Positions 36,553-48,993 of a DNA stretch of 64,000 nt are shown here, piece by piece. Position 1 is the first letter of the stretch. Every line of letters begins with the position of its first letter. The translations under genes were made by a program, and so were the position numbers. Where the stretch lies: assembly GCF_001425905.1 (NCBI RefSeq), contig NZ_LMDY01000012.1, positions 1,734 to 65,733 on the forward strand. The letters run 5' to 3'. The notes below the pieces were generated by a model. It was not told the DNA's origin and made no database searches. It was given only the letters and a program-made list of their open reading frames with translations. The DNA is from Methylibium sp. Root1272. Its GTDB lineage: Bacteria; Pseudomonadota; Gammaproteobacteria; Burkholderiales; Burkholderiaceae_C.

Positions 36553-37818
36553 GTGTTCGATCCTTCCCTGCGCATTGCCGATACCGATCCCGAGCTGTGG
36601 ACTGCGATGCAGAACGAGCTGCAACGCCAGGAAGACCACGTCGAGCTGATCGCCTCCGAGAACTACGTCAGCCCCAGCGTGATGCGGGTGCAGGGCTCGG
36701 TGCTGACGAACAAGTACGCCGAGGGTTATCCCGGAAAGCGCTACTACGGCGGCTGCGAGCACGTCGACGTCGCCGAGCAGCTGGCGATCGACCGCGCGAA
36801 GGCCTTGTTCGGTGCCGAATATGCAAACGTGCAGCCACATTCAGGCTCGCAGGCCAATGCCGCCGTCTACATGGCGATGCTGCAGCCCGGCGACACCATC
36901 CTGGGCATGTCGCTGGCCCACGGCGGCCACCTGACCCACGGCGCGAGCGTCAGCTTCAGCGGCAAGCTCTACAAGGCGGTGTCCTACGGCCTGGAGCCGG
37001 AGACCGAGACGATCGACTACGCCCAGGTGGCCGAACTGGCGGCGACCCACAAGCCGAAGATGATCGTCGCCGGCGCGTCGGCCTACTCGCTGGTGATCGA
37101 CTGGCAGCGCCTGCGCGACATCGCCGACCGCCACGGCGCCTACCTGCTGGTCGACATGGCGCACTACGCGGGGCTGATCGCCGCGGGTGAATACCCCAAC
37201 CCGGTCGGCATCGCGCACTTCGTGACCTCGACCACCCACAAGACGCTGCGCGGCCCGCGCGGCGGCCTGATCCTGTCGAGCGCCGAGTTCGAGAAGCCGC
37301 TCAACTCGATGATCTTCCCCGGCATCCAGGGCGGCCCGCTGATGCACGTGATCGCCGCCAAGGCGCTGGCCTTCAAGGAGGCCGCCTCGCCGGCGTTCAA
37401 GACCTACCAGCAGCAGGTCAAGTCCAACGCCAAGGCGATGGCGAAGACGCTCACCGAGCGCGGCCTGCGCATCGTCTCGGGCGGTACGGAGAGCCACGTG
37501 TTCCTGCTCGACCTGCGCGCCAAGAAGATCACCGGCAAGGCCGCCGAGGCCGTGCTCGGCCGCGCGCACATGACCGTGAACAAGAACGCGATCCCCAACG
37601 ACCCCGAGAAGCCCTTCGTCACCAGCGGCATCCGCATCGGCGCCCCGGCGATGACGACGCGCGGCTTCGGCACGACCGAAGCCACCGCGATCGCGAACCT
37701 GATGGCCGACGTGCTGGAGGCACCCGAAAACGATGCCGTCATCGCGCGCGTCGCCGCCGAGGTCACTGCGCTGTGCCGGCGATTCCCGGTCTACGGCGCC
37801 GACGTCCACGGCCTCTGA
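36553..37818 (+). CDS. glyA: Serine hydroxymethyltransferase
   Basis: A PLP enzyme transferring the methylene-THF carbon to glycine, making serine; entry of C1 carbon into the cycle. 421 residues from a GTG with GGAG six bases upstream. Hallmarks: [32 protein letters not shown], the PLP lysine in [14 protein letters not shown] (K230), and [16 protein letters not shown]. An upstream in-frame ATG at 36454 would place the operator repeats inside the gene and has no ribosome-binding site. First gene of the rightward serine-cycle operon. Confidence 0.96.
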   Translation: MFDPSLRIADTDPELWTAMQNELQRQEDHVELIASENYVSPSVMRVQGSVLTNKYAEGYPGKRYYGGCEHVDVAEQLAIDRAKALFGAEYANVQPHSGSQANAAVYMAMLQPGDTILGMSLAHGGHLTHGASVSFSGKLYKAVSYGLEPETETIDYAQVAELAATHKPKMIVAGASAYSLVIDWQRLRDIADRHGAYLLVDMAHYAGLIAAGEYPNPVGIAHFVTSTTHKTLRGPRGGLILSSAEFEKPLNSMIFPGIQGGPLMHVIAAKALAFKEAASPAFKTYQQQVKSNAKAMAKTLTERGLRIVSGGTESHVFLLDLRAKKITGKAAEAVLGRAHMTVNKNAIPNDPEKPFVTSGIRIGAPAMTTRGFGTTEATAIANLMADVLEAPENDAVIARVAAEVTALCRRFPVYGADVHGL

Positions 37819-37884
37819 CCGCGCGCACACCCCCGCACTTCGACTTTCCACCGATTCCGAATCACAGCAACCAAGGAGACCCTC

Positions 37885-39132
37885 ATGGCTGGCCGCAATT
37901 TCCTGTTCGTTCCCGGACCCACCAACGTGCCCGAGCGTGTGCAGCGCGCAATGGTCGTGTCGATGGAAGACCATCGCTCGTCCAAGTTCCCCGACCTGAC
38001 CAAGAGCGTGCTCGAGGACCTGAAGGCGGTCTTCAAGACCACCACCGGCACGCCGATCATCTTCCCCGCCACCGGCACCGGCGGCTGGGAAGCCGCGCTC
38101 ACCAACACGCTGTCGCCCGGCGACCTGGTGCTGGCCTCGCGCTTCGGCCAGTTCAGCCACCTCTGGATCGACATGATCACGCGCCTGGGCTTCCAGGTGG
38201 AGACGGTCGAGTGCGAGTGGGGCGAGGGCGTGCCGGTCGAGAAGTACGCCGAGATCCTCTCGAAAGACAAGGGCCACAAGATCAAGGCGGTGATCGCCAC
38301 CCACAACGAGACCGCCACCGGCGTGACCAGCGACATCGCCGGCGTGCGCAAGGCCCTCGATGACGCCAAGCACCCGGCGCTGCTGCTGGTCGACGCGGTC
38401 AGCTCGCTGGGCAGCATCGACTTCCGCATGGACGAGTGGGGCGTGGACATCTGCGTCAGCGGCTCGCAGAAGGGCCTGATGCTGCCGGCCGGCCTGGGCA
38501 TCGTGTGCGCCAGCGAGAAGGCGCTGAAGGCGCGCGAGTCCTCGACGGCGCCGCGCTGCTTCTTCGACTTCGGCGACATGATCAAGGCCAACGCCACCGG
38601 CTACTTCCCGTACACGCCGGCGCTGCCGATGCTCTACGGTCTGCGCGAATCGCTGACGATGATCAAGGAAGAGGGCCTGGAGAACATCTTCTGGCGCCAC
38701 ACCTACCTGGCCTCCGGCGTGCGTGCCGCGGTGCTGGACGGCTGGAAGCTCGGCCTGTGCGCGAAGGAGCCGAAGTGGTACTCCGACACCGTGTCGGCGA
38801 TCGTGGTGCCCGAGGGCATCAACGGCGCGCACGTGATCGACGTGGCCTTCCGCCGCTACAACCTGTCGCTGGGCGCGGGCCTGAGCAAGGTGGCCGGCAA
38901 GGTGTTCCGCATCGGCCACCTGGGCGACCTGAACGAGCTGATGGTGCTGGGTGCGCTGGCCGGCGCCGAGATGTCCATGCTCGACGTGGGCATCAAGATC
39001 GAGCCGGGCTCGGGCGTGGCCGCAGCGCAGAAGTACTTCCGCACCCACGACAACGTGCCCAAGAAGAAGGTCGCCCGCAGCGAGGTGGTGTATGCCTCGC
39101 AGTCGATGGGGTCGACAGAAGGCGCGCATTGA
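37885..39132 (+). CDS. sgaA: Serine--glyoxylate aminotransferase
   Basis: Transfers the amino group of serine to glyoxylate, giving hydroxypyruvate and glycine. 415 residues of class V aminotransferase: FVPGPTNVPERVQRAM, FPATGTGGWEAALTN, LLLVDAVSSLGSIDF, and PLP lysine in SGSQKGLMLPAG (~K196). AAGGAG precedes the ATG. It lies between glyA and hprA in the order known from Methylobacterium serine-cycle loci, and is followed by repeat copy B. Confidence 0.96.
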   Translation: MAGRNFLFVPGPTNVPERVQRAMVVSMEDHRSSKFPDLTKSVLEDLKAVFKTTTGTPIIFPATGTGGWEAALTNTLSPGDLVLASRFGQFSHLWIDMITRLGFQVETVECEWGEGVPVEKYAEILSKDKGHKIKAVIATHNETATGVTSDIAGVRKALDDAKHPALLLVDAVSSLGSIDFRMDEWGVDICVSGSQKGLMLPAGLGIVCASEKALKARESSTAPRCFFDFGDMIKANATGYFPYTPALPMLYGLRESLTMIKEEGLENIFWRHTYLASGVRAAVLDGWKLGLCAKEPKWYSDTVSAIVVPEGINGAHVIDVAFRRYNLSLGAGLSKVAGKVFRIGHLGDLNELMVLGALAGAEMSMLDVGIKIEPGSGVAAAQKYFRTHDNVPKKKVARSEVVYASQSMGSTEGAH

Positions 39133-39135
39133 TTG

Positions 39136-39236
39136 GCCCACCCCCGTTGTGGATGACGCCCACCCCCGTTGCGCCAGCGGCGCTCCCCCTCGAGGGGGCG
39201 CCGCTGGCGGACCGGCGGAGCCGGATCCGCGGCGGC
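39136..39236 (+). repeat. Copy B of the bimodular palindromic repeat, after sgaA
   Basis: Full unit at 39158-39236 in the orientation of sgaA: CACCCCCGTTG, CCCCCTCGAGGGGG, then GGACCGGCGGAGCCGGATCC. A partial extra start (GCCCACCCCCGTTG, 39136-39149) precedes it as a tandem duplication of the first 14 bases. It fills most of the 162-base gap between the sgaA stop and hprA. Confidence 0.85.
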
Positions 39237-39294
39237 CGCGCGGCTGGGCAGTGGTTGGGTGAGTGGGTGGTGATGAAGAACGATGGAGACTGAC

Positions 39295-40245
39295 ATGAGC
39301 CATTCCGTGGTGTTCCTGGACCGTGAATCGCTGAAGGCGAAGGTCCGAAAGCCGGCGCAGGCCGAGCGCTATGTGGAGCACGCCAAGACCTCGGTCGACG
39401 AGGTGGTGGCGAAGCTGCAGGGCGCGACCGTGGCGATCACCAACAAGGTGCCGCTGCGGGCCGAGACGCTGAAGCAGCTGCCGCAGCTGAAGATGATCGC
39501 GGTGGCCGCCACCGGCTACGACGTAATCGACGTGCCCTACTGCAAGGAGCACGGCATCGCGGTCGCCAACATCCGCAACTACGCGGTGCACACGGTGCCG
39601 GAGCATGCCTTCGCGCTGATCCTGGCGCTGCGCCGCAACATCCTGGCCTACCGGCAGGACGTGGAAGCCGGCGTGTGGCAGAAGTCGGACCAGTTCTGCT
39701 TCTTCACACACGACATCGGCGACCTGCACGGCGCCACGCTGGGCATCATCGGCGAAGGCGCGATCGGGCAGGGCACCGCGGCCATCGCGCGCGGCTTCGG
39801 CATGAAGGTGATCTTCGCCGACCACGAGCCGCCGAAGATGCCGGGCGTCGAGTTCACGCCCTTCGAGCAGGTGCTCGCCGAGAGCGACGTGATCTCGATG
39901 CACTGCCCGCTGACGCCGTCGACGCGCAACCTGATCGGGCTGGAGCAGATGCGCCGCATGAAGCGCAATGCGCTGCTGATCAACACCTCGCGCGGCGGAC
40001 TGGTCGACGAGGCAGCGTTGATCCAGGCGCTGGACGAAGGCCTGATCGCCGGCGCCGGCTTCGACGTGCTCACCACCGAGCCGCCGAAGAACGGCCACCC
40101 GCTGCTGGACGTGCGGCGCCCGAACTTCATCCTCACCCCGCACGTGGCCTGGGCCTCGGACGGCGCGATGCAGTTCCTGGCCGACCAGCTCATCGACAAC
40201 ATCGATCGGTGGGCCGAAGGCCAACCGCAGCATCTGGTGACCTGA
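39295..40245 (+). CDS. hprA: Hydroxypyruvate reductase
   Basis: Reduces hydroxypyruvate to D-glycerate. 316 residues of the D-2-hydroxyacid dehydrogenase family: cofactor motif LGIIGEGAIGQGTAAI, aspartate at the end of strand 2 (VIFADHEPP, favouring NADH), and catalytic Arg in LINTSRGGLVDE, Glu in FDVLTTEPP, His in ILTPHVAWAS. GGAG lies eight bases before the ATG. mtdA follows after ten bases. Confidence 0.95.
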   Translation: MSHSVVFLDRESLKAKVRKPAQAERYVEHAKTSVDEVVAKLQGATVAITNKVPLRAETLKQLPQLKMIAVAATGYDVIDVPYCKEHGIAVANIRNYAVHTVPEHAFALILALRRNILAYRQDVEAGVWQKSDQFCFFTHDIGDLHGATLGIIGEGAIGQGTAAIARGFGMKVIFADHEPPKMPGVEFTPFEQVLAESDVISMHCPLTPSTRNLIGLEQMRRMKRNALLINTSRGGLVDEAALIQALDEGLIAGAGFDVLTTEPPKNGHPLLDVRRPNFILTPHVAWASDGAMQFLADQLIDNIDRWAEGQPQHLVT

Positions 40246-40255
40246 GGAGCCGGCG

Positions 40256-41116
40256 ATGAAGAAACTGCTGTACCAATTCGACACCGACCCCCACCCGGCG
40301 GTGTTCGACAACGTCGTCGCCTACGACGGCGGCGCCGATCACGTCACGGCCTATGGCGGCATCACGCCGGCCAACGTGGGCGGGCTCGTCGACGGCGCGA
40401 TCTTCACGCGCGCGCCGAAGGACAAGAAGAACACCGCGATCTTCGTCGGCGGCTCCAACATGGCCGACGGCGAGGCGCTGTTCAAGGCGGTGCGCAAGAA
40501 GTTCTTCGCCAACTTCCGCGTCTCGGTGATGCTCGACAGCAACGGCTCGAACACCACCGCGGCGGCTGGCGTGGCCTGGCTGGCGCACGGCCGCTCGCTG
40601 GCCGGCAAGCGCGCCGTGGTGCTGGCCGGCACCGGGCCGGTGGGCCAGCGCGCTGCGGTGATGCTGGCGAAGGAGGGCGCGCGCGTGGCGATCACCAGCC
40701 GCACGCTGGCGCGGGCACAGGCGGCGGCGCAAGCCATCGCCGAGCGCTTCAAGATCGAGGTCGACGCGATCGAGGCGGCCGACAACGCCGCCCGGGCGCG
40801 CGCCATCGAGGGCGCGAACCTGGTATTCGCCACCGGCGCGGCCGGTGTCGCGCTGCTCGACGAGGCCGCGTGGAAGGACCACCCGCAGCTCGAGCTGCTG
40901 TCGGACGCCAACGCCACGCCCACGCTGGGCATCGAGGGCATCGACATGATGGACAAGGGCGCACAGCGCCACGGCAAGACGGTGTTCGGCGCCATCGGCT
41001 TCGGCGCACTGAAGATCGCGCTGCACCGCGCCTGCATCGCCAGGATGTTCGAGCAGCAGGACCTGGTGCTCGATGGCGAGGAGATCTACGCCATTGCGAA
41101 AACCATGGTGGGGTAG
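40256..41116 (+). CDS. mtdA: NADP-dependent methylene-H4F/H4MPT dehydrogenase
   Basis: 286 residues, clearly MtdA: MKKLLYQFDTDPHPAVFDNV at the start, AYGGITPANVGGLVDGAIFT, and NADP Rossmann motif LAGTGPVGQRAAVMLAKEGA with a Ser-Arg-Thr after strand 2. It interconverts methylene- and methenyl-H4F with NADP. MtdA is a marker of serine-cycle methylotrophs and is distinct from FolD. Its pairing with fchA replaces the bifunctional FolD route. GAGGAG precedes the ATG; repeat copy C follows the stop. Confidence 0.96.
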   Translation: MKKLLYQFDTDPHPAVFDNVVAYDGGADHVTAYGGITPANVGGLVDGAIFTRAPKDKKNTAIFVGGSNMADGEALFKAVRKKFFANFRVSVMLDSNGSNTTAAAGVAWLAHGRSLAGKRAVVLAGTGPVGQRAAVMLAKEGARVAITSRTLARAQAAAQAIAERFKIEVDAIEAADNAARARAIEGANLVFATGAAGVALLDEAAWKDHPQLELLSDANATPTLGIEGIDMMDKGAQRHGKTVFGAIGFGALKIALHRACIARMFEQQDLVLDGEEIYAIAKTMVG

Positions 41117-41121
41117 ATGAC

Positions 41122-41198
41122 GACCCCCCCGTTGCGGCTGCGCCGCTCCCCCCAGGGGGCGCCGCTGGCGGGCCGGCGGAGCCGGACCCGCGGCGGCC
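41122..41198 (+). repeat. Copy C of the bimodular palindromic repeat, after mtdA
   Basis: Begins five bases after the mtdA stop, in the same orientation: CCCCCCGTTGCGGCTGCG, a shortened palindrome CCCCCCAGGGGGC, then GGGCCGGCGGAGCCGGACCC and CGCGGCGG. The central TCGA of copies A and B is lost here, but the second hairpin shows compensating changes (GGGCC with GGACCC). Confidence 0.85.
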
Positions 41199-41246
41199 AC
41201 TCGGTGGGTCGTGAGATGCGGATGGGTGTGTGAAGGAGACAGGAAC

Positions 41247-41873
41247 GTGATCGACGATCTGACGACAAGCAAATTTCTCGACGCACTGGCCAGCGGCAAC
41301 GCCACGCCCGGCGGCGGCAGTGCCGCCGCGATCATGGGCGCGATGGGCGCTGCGCTGGTATCGATGGTGGCCAACCTGACCATCGGCAAGAAGGGCTACG
41401 AGGCCGTCGAGACCGAGATGCGCGAGCTGCTGGCCGAGTCGGAGGCGCTGCGCGTCCGCCTGACCGGCATGGTGGCCGAGGACGTGGCGGCCTTCGACAC
41501 GCTGATGGCCGCCTACAAGCTGCCGAAGGCGAGCGACGACGAGAAGGCCGCGCGCAGCGCCGCCATCCAGGTCGGTCTGAAGCTCGCCACCGAGGCGCCG
41601 CTGGCCTGCGCACGCGCCTGCGCAGAGGCGGTGCGTCTGACCGAGCGCGCCGTCGCGCACGGCAATCTCAATGTCATCAGCGACGTCGGCGTCGGCGTGG
41701 TCGCGGCCTGGGCCGCGCTGCGCAGCGCCGCGCTCAACGTGCACATCAACGCGCCGCAGATCAAGGACCGCGCCTGGGCCGACCGCGCGCTGACCGAGCT
41801 GCAGGGCCTGCTCGCCGAGTGCGGGCCGCTCTCCGAGCGCGTGCACGACACCGTCAAGGGCAAGCTCGGCTGA
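41247..41873 (+). CDS. fchA: Methenyltetrahydrofolate cyclohydrolase
   Basis: Interconverts methenyl-H4F and 10-formyl-H4F between FtfL and MtdA. 208 residues of the FTCD_C/cyclodeaminase-like helical fold: [32 protein letters not shown] and [20 protein letters not shown]. The GTG at 41247 is chosen because AAGGAGA lies close upstream and the family starts about here. Separated from mtdA by repeat copy C. Confidence 0.94.
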   Translation: MIDDLTTSKFLDALASGNATPGGGSAAAIMGAMGAALVSMVANLTIGKKGYEAVETEMRELLAESEALRVRLTGMVAEDVAAFDTLMAAYKLPKASDDEKAARSAAIQVGLKLATEAPLACARACAEAVRLTERAVAHGNLNVISDVGVGVVAAWAALRSAALNVHINAPQIKDRAWADRALTELQGLLAECGPLSERVHDTVKGKLG

Positions 41874-41925
41874 GGCCGGGCACCGCCGCACCACCGCATT
41901 CCACAGAACCCACAGGAGACCGACG

Positions 41926-43095
41926 ATGGACATTCATGAATACCAGGCCAAGGAACTGCTCGCCGGCTTCGGCGTGCCGGTGCCGCGCGGCAGCGTGGCC
42001 TACAGCGCCGACCAGGCCGTCTATGCCGCCACCGAACTCGGCGGCTGGCACTGGGCCGTGAAGGCGCAGATCCACTCCGGCGGCCGCGGCAAGGCCGGCG
42101 GCGTGAAGCTGTGCCGCACCTACCAGGAAGTCGCCGCCGCCGCCAAGGCGATGCTCGGCGCGACGCTGGTGACCAACCAGACCGGCCCGGCCGGCAAGGT
42201 GGTGAACCGCCTCTACGTCGAGCAGGCCGAGCCCTTCGAGCGCGAGCTCTACCTCGGCTTCGTGCTGGACCGCAAGATCGAGCGCATCCGCGTCATCGCG
42301 TCGGCCAACGGCGGCATGGAGATCGAGGAGATCGCGCACGACAAGCCCGAGTCGATCCTGCAGATCGAGGTCGAGCCGGCGGTCGGCCTGCAGCCCTTCC
42401 AGGCGCGAGAGATCGCCTTCGGCCTGGGTCTCAACATCAAGCAGGTGAGCCAGGCGGTCACGGCCATCATGGGCTGCTACCGCGCCTTCCGCGATCTCGA
42501 CGCGACGATGGTCGAGATCAACCCCCTGGTGGTCACCAAGGACCAGCGCGTGCTGGCGCTCGACGCGAAGATGAGCTTCGACGACAACGCGCTGTTCCGC
42601 CGCCGCCAGATCGCCGAGATGCGCGACGTGGCCGAGGAGGACCCGCGCGAGGCCACCGCCAACCAGCACGGCCTGAACTACGTGGGCCTAGAGGGCGACA
42701 TCGGCTGCATCATCAACGGCGCCGGTCTCGCGATGGCGACGATGGACATGATCAAGTACGCCGGCGGCGAGCCCGCGAACTTCCTCGACGTCGGTGGCGG
42801 GGCCTCGCCCGAGCGCGTCGGGCAGGCCTTCAACCTCGTGCTCTCGGACCGCAACGTCAAGGCGATCCTGGTCAACATCTTCGCCGGCATCAACCGCTGC
42901 GACTGGGTGGCGCAGGGCGTGGTGCAGGCCGCAAAGGGCCTGCGCGTGCCGCTGATCGTGCGGCTGGCCGGCACCAACGTGGAGGAGGGCCAGAAGATCG
43001 TGCGCGAGTGCGGCCTGCCCATCATCACCGCCGACTCGCTGGCCGAAGCCGCGCAGAAGGCCGTGCAGGCCGCGCGCGATCACGTGCCGGCCTGA
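41926..43095 (+). CDS. mtkA: Malate thiokinase (malate--CoA ligase), beta subunit
   Basis: With MtkB, makes malyl-CoA from malate, CoA and ATP. 389 residues: an ATP-grasp domain starting [17 protein letters not shown] with [20 protein letters not shown], and a CoA-ligase domain with [13 protein letters not shown] and [14 protein letters not shown]. Sequence alone is close to succinyl-CoA synthetase SucC; placement directly before mtkB, ppc and mclA identifies it as the malate enzyme. Confidence 0.94.
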   Translation: MDIHEYQAKELLAGFGVPVPRGSVAYSADQAVYAATELGGWHWAVKAQIHSGGRGKAGGVKLCRTYQEVAAAAKAMLGATLVTNQTGPAGKVVNRLYVEQAEPFERELYLGFVLDRKIERIRVIASANGGMEIEEIAHDKPESILQIEVEPAVGLQPFQAREIAFGLGLNIKQVSQAVTAIMGCYRAFRDLDATMVEINPLVVTKDQRVLALDAKMSFDDNALFRRRQIAEMRDVAEEDPREATANQHGLNYVGLEGDIGCIINGAGLAMATMDMIKYAGGEPANFLDVGGGASPERVGQAFNLVLSDRNVKAILVNIFAGINRCDWVAQGVVQAAKGLRVPLIVRLAGTNVEEGQKIVRECGLPIITADSLAEAAQKAVQAARDHVPA

Positions 43096-43136
43096 TCGAG
43101 CCCGACGAACCTCACCGACTAGAAAGCGAGACACCC

Positions 43137-44026
43137 ATGAGCATCCTGATCGACGAGAAGACCCCCGTCATCGTGCAGGGCTTCACCGGCGACAAGGCGA
43201 CCTTCCACGCGAAGGAGATGATCGCCTACGGCACCAACGTGGTCGGCGGCGTGACGCCCGGCAAGGGCGGCCAGCGCCACCTGGAGCGGCCGGTGTTCAA
43301 CACCGTCAAGGAGGCGGTGCACGCCACCGGCGCCGAGGCCAGCCTGCTGTTCGTGCCGCCGCCGTTCGCCGCCGACGCACTGATGGAAGCGGCCGACGCC
43401 GGCCTGAAGCTGGTGTGCATCATCACCGATGGCATTCCTGCGCAGGACATGATGCGCGTCAAGCGCTACCTGCGCCGCTACGCGAAGGACCAACGCACCA
43501 CCATCGTCGGCCCCAACTGCGCCGGCATCATCAGCGCCGGCAAGGCCATGCTGGGCATCATGCCGGGCAACATCTACCAGCGCGGCAACGTCGGCATCGT
43601 GTCGCGTTCGGGCACGCTGGGCTACGAGGCTGCCGCGCAGATGAAGGCGCTGGGCATCGGCGTGACCACCAGCGTGGGCATCGGCGGCGACCCGATCAAC
43701 GGCAGCTCCTTCCTCGACCACCTCGAGCGCTTCGAGCAAGACCCGGAGACCAAAGCCGTCATCATGATCGGCGAGATCGGCGGCCCGCAGGAGGCCGAGG
43801 CCTCGGCCTGGGTCAAGGCCCACATGAGCAAGCCGGTGGTCGGCTACGTGGCCGGCCTCACCGCGCCGAAGGGGCGCCGCATGGGCCATGCGGGCGCCAT
43901 CATCTCCGCAGTGGGCGACACGGCGGCCGAGAAGGCCGAGATCATGCGCTCCTACGGCCTGCTGGTGTCGCCGAGCGCGGCCGAGCTGGGCAAGACCGTC
44001 GCGCAGGCGTTGACGCGCGTGCAGTG

Positions 44027-44027
<1 letters not shown>
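43137..44027 (+). CDS. mtkB: Malate thiokinase, alpha subunit
   Basis: 296 residues. CoA-binding N-domain (VIVQGFTGDKATFHAKEMIA, YGTNVVGGVTPGKGG), then GNVGIVSRSGTLGYEAA and the phosphohistidine loop KGRRMGHAGAIIS (His near residue 251). SucD-like by fold but in the serine-cycle context with mtkA, 41 bases upstream. Its TGA shares one base with the ppc start (TGATG), so ppc translation is coupled. Confidence 0.94.
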
Positions 44028-46789
<2,762 letters not shown>

Positions 46790-46854
46790 CAGGCCGGGCG
46801 TGCTGCCGCTGCTTTCCGATTTCCCCTTTTTTTCATCATCGAGGACTTGCTGCC

Positions 46855-47835
46855 ATGAGCTTCACCATCATCGACCAGGCCACGCCGCGCCTGCACCGCT
46901 CCGAGCTGGCCGTGCCGGGCACCAACACGGCGATGTTCGAGAAGGCCGCCGCGTCGGCCGCCGACATCGTCTTTCTCGACCTCGAGGACGCGGTGGCGCC
47001 CGACGACAAGCCGCAGGCGCGCAAGAACATCATCCAGGGCCTCAACGAGGTGGACTGGGGCACGAAGACGATGATGATCCGCATCAACGGCCTCGACACC
47101 CATTACATGTACCGCGACGTCGTCGATATCGTCGAGGCCTGCCCGCGGCTCGACATGATCCTGATCCCGAAGGCCGGCGTCGCCGCCGACGTGTACGCGA
47201 TCGACATGCTGGTCACGCAGATCGAGAACGCCAAGGGCCGCAGCAAGCGCATCGGCTTCGAGGTGCTGATCGAGACGGCACTCGGCATGGTCAACGTCGA
47301 GGCGATCGCGCAGTCGAGCAAGCGGCTGGAGGCGATGAGCTTCGGCGTGGCCGACTACGCCGCGTCGACGCGCGCCCGCACCACGGTGATCGGTGGCGTC
47401 AACAAGGACTCGGTGGTGCTGACCGACAAGGACGAGCAGGGGAACCGCCAGGCGTTCTGGACCGACCCCTGGCATGCCGCGCAGACCCGCATGATGGTGG
47501 CCTGCCGCGCCTACGGCCTGCGACCGATCGACGGCCCGTTCGGCGACTTCGGCGACCCGGACGGCTACAAGGCCGCCGCCAACCGTGCCGCGGTGCTGGG
47601 CTACGAGGGCAAGTGGGCGATTCACCCGTCGCAGATCGAGCTGGCCAACGGTGTGTTCACGCCGTCCGAGGCCGAGGTGACCAAGGCACGCCGCATCCTC
47701 GAGGCGATGGCGCAGGCCGCGAAGGAGGGCCGCGGCGCGGTCTCGCTCGACGGCCGACTGATCGACATCGCCAGCATCCGCATGGCCGAGGCGCTGCTCG
47801 CGAAGGCCGACTCGATCAGCGCGGCAAAGGGCTGA
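46855..47835 (+). CDS. mclA: L-malyl-CoA lyase
   Basis: Cleaves malyl-CoA to acetyl-CoA and glyoxylate, closing the serine cycle. 326 residues of the HpcH/HpaI/CitE TIM-barrel family: RSELAVPGTNTAMFEKAA, FLDLEDAVAPDDK (metal site), MMIRINGLDTHYMYRD, GFEVLIETALGMVN and KWAIHPSQIELANGVF. The 65-base gap after ppc holds a T7 run (46827-46833) with no obvious hairpin before it. Last gene of the rightward cluster. Confidence 0.95.
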   Translation: MSFTIIDQATPRLHRSELAVPGTNTAMFEKAAASAADIVFLDLEDAVAPDDKPQARKNIIQGLNEVDWGTKTMMIRINGLDTHYMYRDVVDIVEACPRLDMILIPKAGVAADVYAIDMLVTQIENAKGRSKRIGFEVLIETALGMVNVEAIAQSSKRLEAMSFGVADYAASTRARTTVIGGVNKDSVVLTDKDEQGNRQAFWTDPWHAAQTRMMVACRAYGLRPIDGPFGDFGDPDGYKAAANRAAVLGYEGKWAIHPSQIELANGVFTPSEAEVTKARRILEAMAQAAKEGRGAVSLDGRLIDIASIRMAEALLAKADSISAAKG

Positions 47836-47848
47836 GGCGGCGCGCGGA

Positions 47849-47944
47849 CCCTCACCCCGACCCTCTCCCGCCAGCGGGAGAGGGGGCTGTCAAGACCTGC
47901 GGGTTCCTCCCTCTCCCGCTGGCGGGAGAGGGCCGGGGTGAGGG
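47849..47944. repeat. Nested inverted repeat between mclA and the LysR gene
   Basis: Outer arms CCCTCACCCCG (47849-47859) and CGGGGTGAGGG (47934-47944) enclose two near-identical hairpins. These are CCCTCTCCCG-CCAG-CGGGAGAGGG (47861-47884) and CCCTCTCCCGC-TG-GCGGGAGAGGG (47909-47932). This is a two-unit palindromic (BIME-like) arrangement of a repeat type dispersed in many proteobacteria. Between convergent genes it may also act as a bidirectional terminator. Confidence 0.8.
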
Positions 47945-47967
47945 CTCTCGACGCGCGCCCGGCTGTC

Positions 47968-48993
47968 TCAAGCCGCGCTGCGCACCACCTTCTTGCGCGC
48001 CGGGACGGCCGGCTCTGCGGAGGCGGTCACGGCCGGTGCGGCGGCCGCCGCAGTCTTGCGCCGCATGTGCTCCAGCCGCCAGTGGATCCACGCCTGGCCG
48101 TGCACGCGCAGGAACTGCTCGAAGGCGGCGGCGGCGGCCGGCACCGGCCGGCCGGCCAGGTGCATCACGTGCCAGTCGCGCTCGATCGGGCAGTCCGGCA
48201 TCGGCAGGATGGCCAGCAGGCCGGTCTCGAGCTCCAGCACGCAGGAGTGCAAGGACAGGAAGGCCACGCCGAAACCGGCCGCGCACATCTGCTTGATCGC
48301 CTCGTTGCTCGACATCTCGGAGCCGATGGTCAGCGACACGCCGGCGTCCTTGAACATCTGCTCGACCGTGGTGCGCGTGCCGGAACCGCGCTCGCGCACC
48401 AGCAGGTTGGCCTGGTTCAGCGCGGCGAGGCCGGGCTTGGGCGTGGTCATCAGTGGGTGCGAGGGCGCGGCGACGAAGGCCATCGGGTGCTTCGCGAACG
48501 CCGCGGAGATGGTCTTCAGCTCGGCCGGCGGGCGGCCCATGATCGCCAGGTCGATGTCCTGTCCGGCGAGCTGATTCACCACGTCGGCGCGGTTGCCGAT
48601 CTGCAGCTTCACCTTCACCTGCGGGTGCTCGCGCACGAACTCCAGCAGCAGCGGCGGCAGCAGGTACTCGGCGGTGGTCACCGCGCCGATGCGCAGCAGC
48701 CCGGCGATGTCGCCGCAGTGAGCGGCCATCGCGTCGCCGGCCTCGCCCCACAGGTCGAGGATGCGGCTGGCATAGCCGGCCAGCAGTTCGCCGGCCTCGG
48801 TGAGCTTCACGCCACGCGCGCTGCGTCGCAGCAGCGGCGTGCCGGCTGCGTCCTCCAGGATGCCGAGCTGGATCGACACCGCCGGCTGCGTGAGGTGCAT
48901 CTCGTCGGCGGCGCGCGACACGCTGCCGAGCCGCGCGACCGCATTGAAGGCGGCGAGCTGGCGGAAGGTGGCGTTGCGGAGAGGGTTGCTCAT
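47968..48993 (-). CDS. LysR-family regulator of the CbbR/QscR type
   Basis: 341 residues. The winged helix is RQLAAFNAVARLGSVSRAAD with LTQPAVSIQLGILEDAAG. The effector domain has the CbbR-group features KLQIGNRADVVNQLAG and DLAIMGRPPAELKTI, followed by an alanine-rich basic tail. In Methylobacterium the CbbR homologue QscR activates serine-cycle genes. The location next to mclA and the CbbR-like sequence make the same role likely here, though direct CO2-fixation control cannot be excluded as no cbb genes are in view. Confidence 0.9.
   Translation of the reverse strand: MSNPLRNATFRQLAAFNAVARLGSVSRAADEMHLTQPAVSIQLGILEDAAGTPLLRRSARGVKLTEAGELLAGYASRILDLWGEAGDAMAAHCGDIAGLLRIGAVTTAEYLLPPLLLEFVREHPQVKVKLQIGNRADVVNQLAGQDIDLAIMGRPPAELKTISAAFAKHPMAFVAAPSHPLMTTPKPGLAALNQANLLVRERGSGTRTTVEQMFKDAGVSLTIGSEMSSNEAIKQMCAAGFGVAFLSLHSCVLELETGLLAILPMPDCPIERDWHVMHLAGRPVPAAAAAFEQFLRVHGQAWIHWRLEHMRRKTAAAAAPAVTASAEPAVPARKKVVRSAA

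Noticed and set aside
36841-40311. A 1156-codon open frame on the minus strand opposite glyA, sgaA and hprA
   Set aside because: It is antisense to three intact serine-cycle genes, has H/R/A/G-biased composition typical of GC-rich shadow frames, and shows no recognisable domain.
46827-46833. T7 run between ppc and mclA as an intrinsic terminator
   Set aside because: No stable hairpin directly precedes it, and mclA continues the pathway on the same strand.
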